Of a stretch of 64,000 nt of DNA, positions 29,091 through 37,695 are shown piece after piece (position 1 is the first letter of the stretch; every line of letters starts with the position of its first letter). The translations under genes and the position numbers were made by a program. Below the pieces are notes generated by a model. It saw only the letters and a program-made list of their open reading frames with translations, was not told where the DNA came from and did no database searches. The stretch is from NCBI GenBank assembly GCA_963706835.1, contig CAVPOB010000002.1, positions 1-64,000 of the forward strand, read 5' to 3'. The stretch is from CAVXYG01 sp963706835 (GTDB lineage Bacteria > Actinomycetota > Actinomycetes > S36-B12 > GCA-2699445).

Positions 29091-29933
29091 CTACCGCGAC
29101 CGCTCCCCGGGCGGCGGCGACCCGCGCCAACCCTGATCCCAGAGCTGATGCAGTCCGAATCGGACATGTCGAAAGTCATGCGAGTCTGCCCCGTTGCCTG
29201 CTCGGACCTCGTCTCGCGGCAACTCCGTCACCGTTCCGACGGAGCTGAGGTGCCGCTCAACATTCAGCTTCGGCAACCAGCTCCCGGCGATGTACATCCA
29301 ATCCACGTGTCCGTCGAGGGAGCGGAATCGGTCGCTGAGCACCTCGCGCTGGCCGAAGAACCCCGAACCGCGCTGGCCCATCATGTTCCGGTTCAGCCCT
29401 AGCGGATCAAAGACAATCGTGCGCACCGGCCACGGGGCTTGGAGCGCAGCGTAGGCGGACAACGCCCCTCCGAGCGAGAAGCCCGAGAGCACGATCCGAT
29501 CCCGGAACTCGGGCCTGACCAGCTGCACGAGCTGGGCCGCTTGCAGGAACTTGTCCGGGATGCCAGCCCCGATGGCCGTCAAGAGATTGTTCGCGGTGTC
29601 CCGGAACGACGGCTTGGTCGGGCGGTTCACGAGGTAGTACAGGTCGTAGTCCCGATCGTGGAACAGCCGGGCCCCCAGGTCATCCCCCCTGAAGTCGTTT
29701 GCCGGGTCGGCGAACGCCCACTTCTGGTCTCCGAAGACCCCGACAACGTGCTGCGCAGCAAACACGGTGTCGATGTCCGCACCGCGGAGCTCATTGATGT
29801 GATCCTTGAAGTAGCCGGTTTCGTCGTAGTGCTTGTCGGCTCCCAGATCGTCGTGGGCGAGATTGCCGAGCATCTCCGCCAACGCCAAGTAGCTTCGATA
29901 CTCGAGTGTCCGTTCGAGCGTCCTGGCAGTCAT
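29091..29933 (-). CDS. Lipase class 3-like alpha/beta hydrolase
   Basis: ATG 29933 has AGAAGGGA upstream; an ATG eight codons earlier is the alternative. The 280 residues hold the nucleophile elbow IVLSGFSLGGALSAYAAL (G-x-S-x-G), with Asp (VFDPLGL) and His (SHDFRHVRFG) candidates at family-like spacing. DVVFAAQ-like and FADPANDFRGDD segments resemble the lipase_3/Mbeg1-like group. No signal peptide is visible, so either cytosolic or exported by a leaderless route. Divergent from the capG fragment. Confidence 0.7.
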   Translation of the reverse strand: MTARTLERTLEYRSYLALAEMLGNLAHDDLGADKHYDETGYFKDHINELRGADIDTVFAAQHVVGVFGDQKWAFADPANDFRGDDLGARLFHDRDYDLYYLVNRPTKPSFRDTANNLLTAIGAGIPDKFLQAAQLVQLVRPEFRDRIVLSGFSLGGALSAYAALQAPWPVRTIVFDPLGLNRNMMGQRGSGFFGQREVLSDRFRSLDGHVDWMYIAGSWLPKLNVERHLSSVGTVTELPRDEVRAGNGADSHDFRHVRFGLHQLWDQGWRGSPPPGERSR

Positions 29934-30176
29934 TCGCTCTGGTTCCCTTCTCTTCATTCGTCTTGCAGATCGATGCAAGGAGACGCGCAACAGCAGATCT
30001 CCACCGCTGAGGACGACCGCCCACGCGCACTGCATGGCCGGCTCCGACGGTCCAACAGCAACCACTGTGAGAGCGACGTCCGACAGGCCTCCCAGGCACT
30101 CCTTGTTCTGCCCCCGAACGCCAGCGTCAAACGCAAGTCTCGGGCCAGCACACGGTGAGCCTGATGGGATGTCTGT

Positions 30177-30713
30177 GTGGCCGAGGGCGAGTACTTCCTG
30201 GTGTCGGCGCACCGGGAGGAGAACGTCGACTCCCCCGAGCGGCTGGCGCTGCTGGTGGCCTCGCTGAACGCGGTCGCCGCGGAGTGGGGGCTGCCGCTGC
30301 TGGTCAGCACCCACCCCCGCACCCGCAAGCGCCTGGAGGCCGGCGAGTACGCCGCCGACCCGCTGGTCCGGTTCCACCCGCCGTTCGGGTTCCTCGGCTA
30401 CAACCGGCTGCAGCTCGGCGCCGCGTGCGTGCTGTCCGACTCCGGGACCATCGCCGAGGAATCCACGATGCTCGGCTTCCCCGCCATCACCCTGCGGTCC
30501 TCCATCGAGCGGCCCGAGGCGCTGGACACCGGGGCGATCACGATGACCGACCTGGACCCGGCGACGGTGGTGGCCGGGGTGCGGTTCGCGATGGCGCGCG
30601 GGCGGGCGCCGGAGGTGCCGGTGGACTACCGGGTCACGAACACCAGCGAGCGGGTGGTGAACTTCATCCTGTCCACCGCCGGGTCGCACCGGGTGTGGAG
30701 CGGGCTGCGGTAG
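30177..30713 (+). pseudogene. Duplicate of the capG 3' half
   Basis: The 178-residue frame is nearly identical in protein to the second half of capG (26210-26743), the clearest change being Gln to Val near the end; DNA differences are mostly third-position. Homology starts at GTGGCCGAG, within a few bases of the frameshift in capG. Without the N-terminal domain it cannot be a working epimerase. No promoter or coupled gene is evident. Confidence 0.85.
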
Positions 30714-30824
30714 CGTCGGGCTCCCGCCCATCTGCTCCCCCTGTCTGGCGTGCAGGCATCCCGGGAGTCCCGATGTCACGCCACTGCGGCGAACTCGCTA
30801 CGAATCCCAGCCGTAGGCGTGCGG

Positions 30825-32633
30825 CTACACCAGGTAGATGATCCCGCTAGCCGGAACGCCGACCGTCAGCAGGTTCACCAGCGCGGCTGCCTGCGCTTGG
30901 GTGACGCTGTCCTCGGCGAAGTAGCGGCCGGAGACCGTACTCGGGTCGTCCCACCGGAAGTAGTCATCCGGGCCGCCGGCAGCGTCGTTGACGTCCGGCT
31001 GCGGGCCGACCGCCTCAATTGCCCCGCTGCCGATCCGCGAGCCGGTGGTCACGACGTAGCCGTTGCCGTCTCGTTCGGTCAGCAGACGGACGGTCAGTCC
31101 GTCGAAGGTCCCGTCCCAGCGGTCCGGCCCGTAGTCGTTGCCAGTCTCATAGTCGATGTACGGCGCTTGGGCTTCGAGCTCGAAGGGCACACCATCGATG
31201 CTGCCGGACAGCACGTACCCGCCGCCGACGTAGCCGGAGAGCCCATCGATGTACCGCGCGGTGGCCGTCAACCTGCCGGCCTCACCGCAATCCGCCTCGT
31301 AGAGCGCTGGTCCCATCGTGAAGTCGTCGTTCCGTGTCTGCTCGCGCTGCGTCCAGGTGCAAGTGCCCACGAAGTCGCGGGACTCGGGGGCTGGGGGCGC
31401 CTGGGCCGCATTCGTGGCCGCAACAGTGCCGTCCGACGACGATTCCTGCTGCTTCGCGGGGCTCCCCGCGGCGCTGGAGTCCTGCGTCTGCTGCTCGTCG
31501 GGACCTGAGCCGAGACCACCGGCTGCGGCTCCGCCCGCCGCGACCACGGCAAGTGCCGTGAGCGCTCCGAGGACGGGCACGAGCCGCCGGCGCCGCCGCT
31601 GTGCGGAGCTGCTGCCCGGCGAAGCTGGCGGCGTGGGGATCGCCGGCATTGGTCCCGCGACCGTTGCATCCCACCCCCCGGCGATCGTGGCGTCCACCAC
31701 GGTCCGGTCCGGGTCGCCCAACAGCGCCAGCAGGCCGGGCAGGCTCACCCGGTCCTCGGCCCGCGGGCGCAAGGCGGCCGCTACGGCCGGGGCGAGCGAC
31801 GGCGGCAGCCCGTCCAGTTGCGGCTTCTCGTGCACCACCCGGAACGCGATCGCCTCCGGCCGGCCCTCCCCGTACGGATGCCGGCCCAGCGCCGCAAAGG
31901 CCGCCACCAGGCCCCACGCGAACACGTCCGTCGCGGCGCTGACGGCCCCGCCGGTCACCTGCTCCGGGGCCAGCCACGCCAGCGTGCCCACCACCGCACC
32001 GGTCTCGGTCAGGCTCGTGGCGTCCAACGACTGCGCGATCCCGAAATCGATCACCCGCGGCCCATCGGCGGCCAGGATCACGTTCGACGGCTTCAAGTCC
32101 CGGTGCACCAGGCCCGCGCCGTGGATCGCCCGCAGCGCCTCCGCCAGGCCCAGGGCCAGCAGCTGCGCCTGCATCCCCGGCAGCGCCCCGTGGCGCTCCA
32201 CCTGCTCGGCCAGGGTCGGTCCCGGCACGTACTGCGTCGCCACCCACTGGGTGTCGCCGTCGAGGTCGTGGTCCAGCACGCGGGCGGTGTACCGGCCCGA
32301 CACCGCGGCGGCGGCGCTCACCTCCCGCGCGAACCGGATGCGGAACGGCCGCTGACCGGCCAGCTCGGGCCGCACCATCTTCACCGCGGCCAGCGCACCG
32401 GTGTCGTCGCGCCCCAGGAACACCACGCCCATGCCACCCGCGCCGAGCCGGCCCAGCAGCCGGAACCGGCCGATGGCTTCCGGGTCCCCCGGCTGCAGCG
32501 TACGGATCGACGGCGCAGGGACGGTGTGAACCGCAGTGGTCACGCGTGTTTCCCCGCAGCGGGGGCAGCTGTCGCCACCCGCCGGCACCGATCCCCCGCA
32601 CACCCCGCAGGCCACCAACGTCACCTCGTCCAC
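30825..32633 (-). CDS. Transmembrane Ser/Thr protein kinase with N-terminal zinc ribbon
   Basis: GTG 32633 follows GGGAGG by six bases. Residues 9-30 form a zinc ribbon (CGVCGG...CPRCGE); the kinase domain (about 54-310) has GRLGAGGMGVVF, AAVKMVRPE, VHRDLKPSNVI (about 176) and VIDFGIAQ (about 196), so all catalytic residues are present. A TM helix at about 345-365 leads to a Ser/Gln/Glu linker and a ~190-residue exterior domain with two Cys, unrelated to PASTA. It should sense an outside signal and phosphorylate cytosolic targets. A palindrome lies just upstream, and short remnants of both gene ends are found at 45.7 and 58.0 kb. Confidence 0.9.
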   Translation of the reverse strand: MDEVTLVACGVCGGSVPAGGDSCPRCGETRVTTAVHTVPAPSIRTLQPGDPEAIGRFRLLGRLGAGGMGVVFLGRDDTGALAAVKMVRPELAGQRPFRIRFAREVSAAAAVSGRYTARVLDHDLDGDTQWVATQYVPGPTLAEQVERHGALPGMQAQLLALGLAEALRAIHGAGLVHRDLKPSNVILAADGPRVIDFGIAQSLDATSLTETGAVVGTLAWLAPEQVTGGAVSAATDVFAWGLVAAFAALGRHPYGEGRPEAIAFRVVHEKPQLDGLPPSLAPAVAAALRPRAEDRVSLPGLLALLGDPDRTVVDATIAGGWDATVAGPMPAIPTPPASPGSSSAQRRRRRLVPVLGALTALAVVAAGGAAAGGLGSGPDEQQTQDSSAAGSPAKQQESSSDGTVAATNAAQAPPAPESRDFVGTCTWTQREQTRNDDFTMGPALYEADCGEAGRLTATARYIDGLSGYVGGGYVLSGSIDGVPFELEAQAPYIDYETGNDYGPDRWDGTFDGLTVRLLTERDGNGYVVTTGSRIGSGAIEAVGPQPDVNDAAGGPDDYFRWDDPSTVSGRYFAEDSVTQAQAAALVNLLTVGVPASGIIYLV

Positions 32634-32649
32634 CGATGCCTCCCTTACT

Positions 32650-32666
32650 CCTGGGTCATACCCAGG
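32650..32666 (-). promoter_or_regulatory. Palindrome upstream of the kinase gene
   Basis: CCTGGGTCATACCCAGG is a perfect 7-bp inverted repeat around CAT, 17 bases before the kinase start, between likely promoter and ribosome site. It could be an operator or an mRNA hairpin. The homologous stretch at 58.05 kb has lost the symmetry. Confidence 0.4.
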
Positions 32667-32834
32667 GGCGGGCGGTTTCAGACGCGGGCTCGGGCTGCCG
32701 TTGGGCTACCGCTGAACCGGCGCGTACGGTGGGCGGCGCGGGGCCGCTGGGGCCGACTCGACGGCTGTGGACAATCCCACGGCAGTGGCTCCGCCCTCTC
32801 CTAGGATGGACACCGCGCCGACGGGGGGTGGGCC

Positions 32835-33161
32835 GTGGTCCGTGAGCCGAGCACGACGTTCTCGTGGCAACTGCCCAACGGCCGCTTCATGACGAGCAGG
32901 ATCCAGTACGACGACCGGGGCAAGATCACGCACCTCGCCATGAGCGTGCGCCTGACCGATCAGACCGAAATCGCCCGTTTGGACACCGCTCATGACGAGT
33001 TGCACACTCACTACTACGGTCAGGACGGTCGAGGACCGGATCGGAGGAAAGTGATCTGCCCCTTGCCGGATGACGCCCGAGCCAGAGCCGATCTCCTCCA
33101 CGACCGCTACGACGACTGCTACACCCTGATGAAGGAAGCCGCCGAGGGGAGGGCACCATGA
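32835..33161 (+). CDS. Small protein of unknown function, first gene of a two-gene cassette
   Basis: GTG start, 108 residues. TFSWQLPNGRFMTSRIQYD and IARLDTAHDELHTHYYG give a beta-rich fold with an Asp-x-Ala-His-x4-His-x-His pattern that recalls small toxin-like families (R-x-D-x-AH-x-x-x-H-x-H), but I cannot assign it. The stop overlaps the next start (ATGA), so both proteins are made together. Divergent from the kinase across a 200-base spacer. Confidence 0.65.
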   Translation: MVREPSTTFSWQLPNGRFMTSRIQYDDRGKITHLAMSVRLTDQTEIARLDTAHDELHTHYYGQDGRGPDRRKVICPLPDDARARADLLHDRYDDCYTLMKEAAEGRAP

Positions 33162-33535
33162 CCAGCGGGACTCTGCATCGAGCTTCGGACGCGTACGGCC
33201 GATCCCTACGCGACCAGTCGTTCCATCGCGTACTCGGCAACCTCGGCGTTGGCGAGGAGCCCGTTCGGGTCGTGCTCGCGGACACCACCATCGGCGAGTT
33301 CTTCGACGCGTTCGACGACATCACGGCCTGCCCTGTGATGGTCCTGGACTTCGACCGCCAGCGGATCGGTCGACTGGACTTCTACCGCGGGTCCGGCCCC
33401 GCGGGCGTGGAGGTCAACCGGACCACCCAGTTCGGGATGCTCGTCGATGCCGTCACCGCGCTGCACCGCGATGTGTCGGCCGAACTGCTTGAGGCCTGCG
33501 TGCATGCGCAGACGCGGGAGTTCGCCTTCGCCTGA
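33158..33535 (+). CDS. Small protein of unknown function, second gene of the cassette
   Basis: 125 residues, starting in the ATGA overlap. ACPVMVLDFDRQRIGRLDFYRG is the most striking stretch; no leader or TM. The 3' 240 bases occur again, almost unchanged, at 43373-43615. Size and coupling resemble toxin-antitoxin pairs, which is inference only. Confidence 0.65.
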   Translation: MTSGTLHRASDAYGRSLRDQSFHRVLGNLGVGEEPVRVVLADTTIGEFFDAFDDITACPVMVLDFDRQRIGRLDFYRGSGPAGVEVNRTTQFGMLVDAVTALHRDVSAELLEACVHAQTREFAFA

Positions 33536-33935
33536 GCGGCCTTCCCTTCGCCGCCTCGCACCTCTTCCTTTCAGGCGCCCGATCCAGAAGGATGCAAGGA
33601 GCCGACTGAGGGTCGAGCGGTGGTGCAGTCGCCAGCGGCCCAGCAGACACTTCGCACGCCAGGGGCGCAGGCCACAGCAACCGCCAGAACCTGCAGGATG
33701 TCGAAGAGCCCCGCCACGGCGTTCCATGGCGCTCGCACGGTCTTCTCGTACTGCGTGGCGATCTCCGCCGAGCCACTGTCGAGAAGTCGACTCCCTCGTC
33801 CTGCCGTCACAGCTCCGCGCATACTGCGGCCGAACTGCGGCCCAATCGAGCGACGCGTCGCGTTAGGAACGAAGATGGGCTGGTCGTGATACCCAGGGGT
33901 CGGTGTCCGCGTCAGCGAGGTTCCGGCGGTAGCCA
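33536..33935. other. Intergenic, nothing recognised
   Basis: 400 bases between the two-gene cassette and the nuclease remnant. Open frames on both strands lack family features. Confidence 0.45.
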
Positions 33936-34394
33936 GTGGCTCGCGTTGCACTGGTGGAGAGGGGGGCCGTGGCCGACCTGGCGACCGCGCTCCTGCCTGT
34001 GCTGCACCGGCCGCTAGCGGCACGGTTCAACGTCTTCGATGTGATGCGCCACAGCACCGGCGAGAAGCAGATCTCGAAACGTGTTCCGGTGGCTGCTGGA
34101 CGGTGTTCCAGTGGACGGTGGGGCCTGGTCGTCGGCGTCGAGGGGTCGGCCGCCGGCGGGGAGACCCTGCAGCTGAGGATCGGGCCGTCCGCCTGGTACG
34201 CCAACACTCAGGATGCCCGCTGGACGCGCAGGGTCGACCCCGACGCCGCGGACTATGCGCGGCTGTTCCTCACCCGGGTGCAGGCCCGGCAGATCCACCC
34301 CTCGGCGGTGACCCTCCAGATCGTGCTCGGCGGGCTCGCGCCCACCAACCGCGCCCTCCACGAGGAGTTCGTGGCCCTGCTGCGGGGCGGCTGA
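33936..34394 (+). pseudogene. Remnant of a PD-(D/E)XK-type nuclease family gene
   Basis: RFNVFDVMRHSTGEKQIS followed, one frame over, by NVFRWLLDGVPVDGGAW matches the N-terminal signature of PD-(D/E)XK nuclease-like proteins (NVF-x-x-M-x-x-GTHEKQLSNVFAWLLD). A one-base shift occurs near 34075. The last ~100 residues return to the first frame and end IHPSAVTLQIVLGGLAPTNRALHEEFVALL. The catalytic middle appears deleted, so it is inactive. Confidence 0.5.
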
Positions 34395-34635
34395 CCGGCG
34401 CACGACCGGCCACCATCGGCCGTGGGAGGCGAGCGCATCAGGGCCGGGCCGGTCAGTGCCTGGGTGCGGGGGCCAACTCAGGTGACATGATCCACCGGGC
34501 ACGCGATCGACAGATCCGTCGGATGGGCCCAGCCCACCACGACCGGTGAGCAGAGCGATCCGCGCTGCCGGGTGCCAGGTTTCTCGGCCGGCGCCCGGGC
34601 TGCGACCGGCGACGTGCTATCGGTGGCCGCCGTGC

Positions 34636-34935
34636 TCACCAGAGGTCGAAGGCGGCGCGGATGGCCTCGCCGAGGGCGGGCTCCTGGTCCGGCAGGAGGT
34701 ATCCGAGGTGGCGGCCCAGCGCCTCGGTCGGCACGGTCAGGATGTTCTCGCAGCTGACGACGCTCGCGCGGTCCAGGCCGTTGGCGGGACCCACCGGGAC
34801 CTCCGTCGACAGGCCCCGCACCGTCGTGGTGATGGGCGCCACGGTGACGCGGGCCAGGTGCGGGCGGACGATCTCACGGGTGAGCACCAGGACGGGGCGC
34901 ACCTGGTCCAGCCGGGCGGCATGGATGGGACGCAT
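34636..34935 (-). CDS. mazF: MazF/PemK-type endoribonuclease toxin
   Basis: 99 residues starting at the antitoxin stop (ATGA-type one-base overlap). RPVLVLTREIV, VTVAPITTTVRGLSTEVPVG and ASVVSCENILTVP are the conserved MazF strands, with the Arg and Thr/Ser residues used in RNA cleavage. It cuts mRNA when not held by its antitoxin. Length is normal. A truncated near-identical copy is at 39.7 kb. Confidence 0.88.
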   Translation of the reverse strand: MRPIHAARLDQVRPVLVLTREIVRPHLARVTVAPITTTVRGLSTEVPVGPANGLDRASVVSCENILTVPTEALGRHLGYLLPDQEPALGEAIRAAFDLW

Positions 34936-35171
34936 CAGTCGAGGTCGTCCATGCGGGTGGACTTCGCGTGGCGGGCCAGCGCGTCTGCGTCCGCGTCGGG
35001 ACCCGCGGCGGCCAGGATCGCGGCGTCCCGCTCGGCGATGCGGCGGCGGCGCTCCCGCTCCAGGGCGCGCGTCACCACCGCCGCACGGCTGCCGGCGTCG
35101 CCGGTCCTGACCAGATCGTCGATGAACGCGACCAGGTCATCGGGCAGGCGCACGGCGATCTGCGTACTCAT
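34935..35171 (-). CDS. Ribbon-helix-helix antitoxin partner of MazF
   Basis: 78 residues: STQIAVRLPDDLVAFIDDLVRTGDAGSRAAVVTRALE is an RHH DNA-binding domain, followed by a charged tail that should wrap the toxin. First gene of the operon; RHH antitoxins usually autorepress. Nearly identical to the protein at 39947-40183. Confidence 0.87.
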   Translation of the reverse strand: MSTQIAVRLPDDLVAFIDDLVRTGDAGSRAAVVTRALERERRRRIAERDAAILAAAGPDADADALARHAKSTRMDDLD

Positions 35172-35306
35172 CCCAATACGGTACCGATGTGGGATGCTGC
35201 GAACAAGGGGCTCACCTTCGCCAGCGCTGCGTTGGCGATGAGGTGGGCAGCAGACGCCCCGATGGGTGCCCCGCCGCGAATGCGACTCCTCCCCGCAGCC
35301 GACCCA

Positions 35307-37472
35307 TCAATCCGTGTCGCCCCAGCAGGAGATGTCGCCTCCCCGAACCACTGCACAGCTGGAATACCAGGCGGTGGAAACGGCCGTGGCGCCTGTGACG
35401 CCGAGGACTCGAACAGGAGTCGCCCGGTAGGTCGTCGTCCCGTCACCGAGTTGCCCCGACTCGTTGGTGCCCCAGCACCACACCGTGCGGTCATCAACGA
35501 CGGCGCACTTGTGTCCGAGGTTGTTGCCGACAGTATCGGTGGCGCCGCTTGCGGCGAGTGAGGTCGCCGTGGTGATCCCGGGGACCTGCGCTGGGGGCTC
35601 GAGGTTGTCGCCCCCCCAGCAGCGGATCGTGCCGTTGGACAGCACCACGCACGTGTCCTTGAACCCTGCTGCGGCATCCATCGCGCCGCTAATTCCCGGG
35701 ACAGTCACGGGGGTGTACCGATCGCCCCCGGAGACCCCCAGCTGCCCGCCGGCATTCCATCCCCAGCACTGCACCGAGCCATCGCCGAGGACGGCGCACG
35801 TGTGGCCCGGCGTCCAGTAGTCCGCGTGCACGTACCCGCCGCCGACGGCGACGGCGGTCGCCCCTGACAGGCCGACGACTTGGACGCCCGAGGCCGTTGG
35901 CTGCGCCTCGGTCGTCCCGTCGCCGAGTTGTCCCGAGGAGTTGTAGCCCCAGCACTTGACCGCACCACCAGCGACGATCGCGCAGTTGTGACCGGCCTGG
36001 CCGCCGGCACGCGCCAACGCCGTGGCGCCTGCGACGTCCGCGATGGTGCTGACGAGGACCTGCGGGTACATGCCCGCGTCCCAGCACTTCACCTCACCGG
36101 CGACGATGGCGCAGTTGCCGCTGATCGCGGTGGCACCGGCGATGCCGGGGAGCGTCTTGGCCGTCGGCCCGAACGGGTACCCCCAGCACTTGACGTAGCC
36201 GCCCGGCATCAGGGCGCACTGAACGTTGCTGGCTGCCGCTGCGACTTCCGTGGCCCCGAAGCCGATGGCGGTCGGGGCGTAGTGGCCGTTGACGTCGACG
36301 ATGAGGTGGGTCGCGGCATGGGTGTACACGCAGAGGCTGCCGCCCTCACCGAGCCGTGCGATGGCTGCGGCGGCCATGGTGCGGCCGGCGACGTAGTTCA
36401 CGTTGGACGCGGTGGGCCGCGGGTCGCCGCAGGGGTAGACGGTCAGGTGCCCGCCCGCGGTCGGGGTGACCGCGGTGACGGTGACCGACACCGCACCCAC
36501 CCCGGCTGGCACGCCGAACCTGCCGGCGATCGACACCACCAGGGTGGCGCGCGCGGCCACCTGCCCGGTCGGCACCCCGGTGCCGTACCGGGTGTCCGCG
36601 ACCCGCACCGGCACCATCGCGGTGAACGCCGAGGAGGCCGCCAGATGCCCGACCACGTCCAGGATCAGGTGGGTGGCGGCGTGGGTGTACACGCACACCG
36701 CGCCGCCGGTGCCGGGCTTGACGACGACCGCGTCGGCGGTGGTCTCCCCGGCGACGTAGTTCACGTTCGACGCGGTCGGCCGGGGCGCGCCGCACGGCCA
36801 TACCGTCAGGTGCCCGCCCGCGGTCGGGGTCACCGCCGCCACGTTCACCGCCACCGCCGCGGCGTCCGCCGGCACCCCGTACTTCCCGGCCACCGGCACC
36901 GTCAGCACGCTGCGGGCCGGGACGATTCCTGCCGGCACCCCGGTGCCGTCACGGGTGTCCGCCGCCCGCACCGGCACCCGCCCGGTGAACGCCGACCCCT
37001 TGGGCCAGTAGCCCGAGACGTCCATGATCAGGTGCGTCGTGGCGTGGGTGTACACGCACACCCTCCCACCGCTGCCCGGCACCGCCAGCGCCATGTTCGC
37101 CACCGTCCGCCCTGCCGGGTAGTTCAACGTCGACGCGGTCGGCCGGGCCTGACCGCACGGCCACACCGTCAGGTGCCCGCCGGCGGTCGGGGTCACCGCC
37201 GCCACGTTCAGCACCACCGCCGCCGCATCCGCCGGCACCCCGAGCCGGCCCGCGACCGGTACCTCCAGCACCCCGCGGGCCGGCACCACCCCGACCCGCA
37301 CGCCGGTCCCGTCCCGGGTGTCCGCCGCCCGGAACGGCGTGAACGACACCAACTCGGGCCCGCTCACGGCGGCCGACGCGGTTGTCGCCGGCGTTGCCAG
37401 CAGCACCCCCGCGACCAGCGCCAGCACCGACACCAGCACCGCGACCACCCTGCCACGCACCATGCCGATCAC
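35307..37472 (-). CDS. Secreted protein with three TRDGTG repeats and RCC1 repeats
   Basis: 721 residues with a Sec-type leader (RVVAVLVSVLALVAGVLLATPATTASA). Three ~120-residue repeats follow (about 40-410), each with AADTRDGTGV, VAAVTPTAGGHLTVWPCG and VCVYTHATTHLI-D-V motifs, which are common in exported actinobacterial proteins. The rest is RCC1-type beta-propeller repeats with CAIVAGGAVKCWGYNSSGQLGDGTT-like units. Likely an extracellular binding protein. Monocistronic; paralogous RCC1 gene at 62 kb. Confidence 0.85.
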   Translation of the reverse strand: MIGMVRGRVVAVLVSVLALVAGVLLATPATTASAAVSGPELVSFTPFRAADTRDGTGVRVGVVPARGVLEVPVAGRLGVPADAAAVVLNVAAVTPTAGGHLTVWPCGQARPTASTLNYPAGRTVANMALAVPGSGGRVCVYTHATTHLIMDVSGYWPKGSAFTGRVPVRAADTRDGTGVPAGIVPARSVLTVPVAGKYGVPADAAAVAVNVAAVTPTAGGHLTVWPCGAPRPTASNVNYVAGETTADAVVVKPGTGGAVCVYTHAATHLILDVVGHLAASSAFTAMVPVRVADTRYGTGVPTGQVAARATLVVSIAGRFGVPAGVGAVSVTVTAVTPTAGGHLTVYPCGDPRPTASNVNYVAGRTMAAAAIARLGEGGSLCVYTHAATHLIVDVNGHYAPTAIGFGATEVAAAASNVQCALMPGGYVKCWGYPFGPTAKTLPGIAGATAISGNCAIVAGEVKCWDAGMYPQVLVSTIADVAGATALARAGGQAGHNCAIVAGGAVKCWGYNSSGQLGDGTTEAQPTASGVQVVGLSGATAVAVGGGYVHADYWTPGHTCAVLGDGSVQCWGWNAGGQLGVSGGDRYTPVTVPGISGAMDAAAGFKDTCVVLSNGTIRCWGGDNLEPPAQVPGITTATSLAASGATDTVGNNLGHKCAVVDDRTVWCWGTNESGQLGDGTTTYRATPVRVLGVTGATAVSTAWYSSCAVVRGGDISCWGDTD

Positions 37473-37695
37473 CCCTCACGCATTCGCAGATGGCGTCAGC
37501 GCACACCGTTGGCATGCGCCATTCCAGGGGCGAAAGTCACCCGCGGGCCTGGCCGGGTGCGAGGGGTGGGGCCGCGGAGGCGGACGGGCACTGGGGCACG
37601 CGGGGCCCACGCCGGGAGTCTTCCGCTGCGACCGCTGGAGCGAGCGCCCGCTCGCACGAAGACGCCGAGTCCAGCGTCACCGTGCGGAGGATCGG

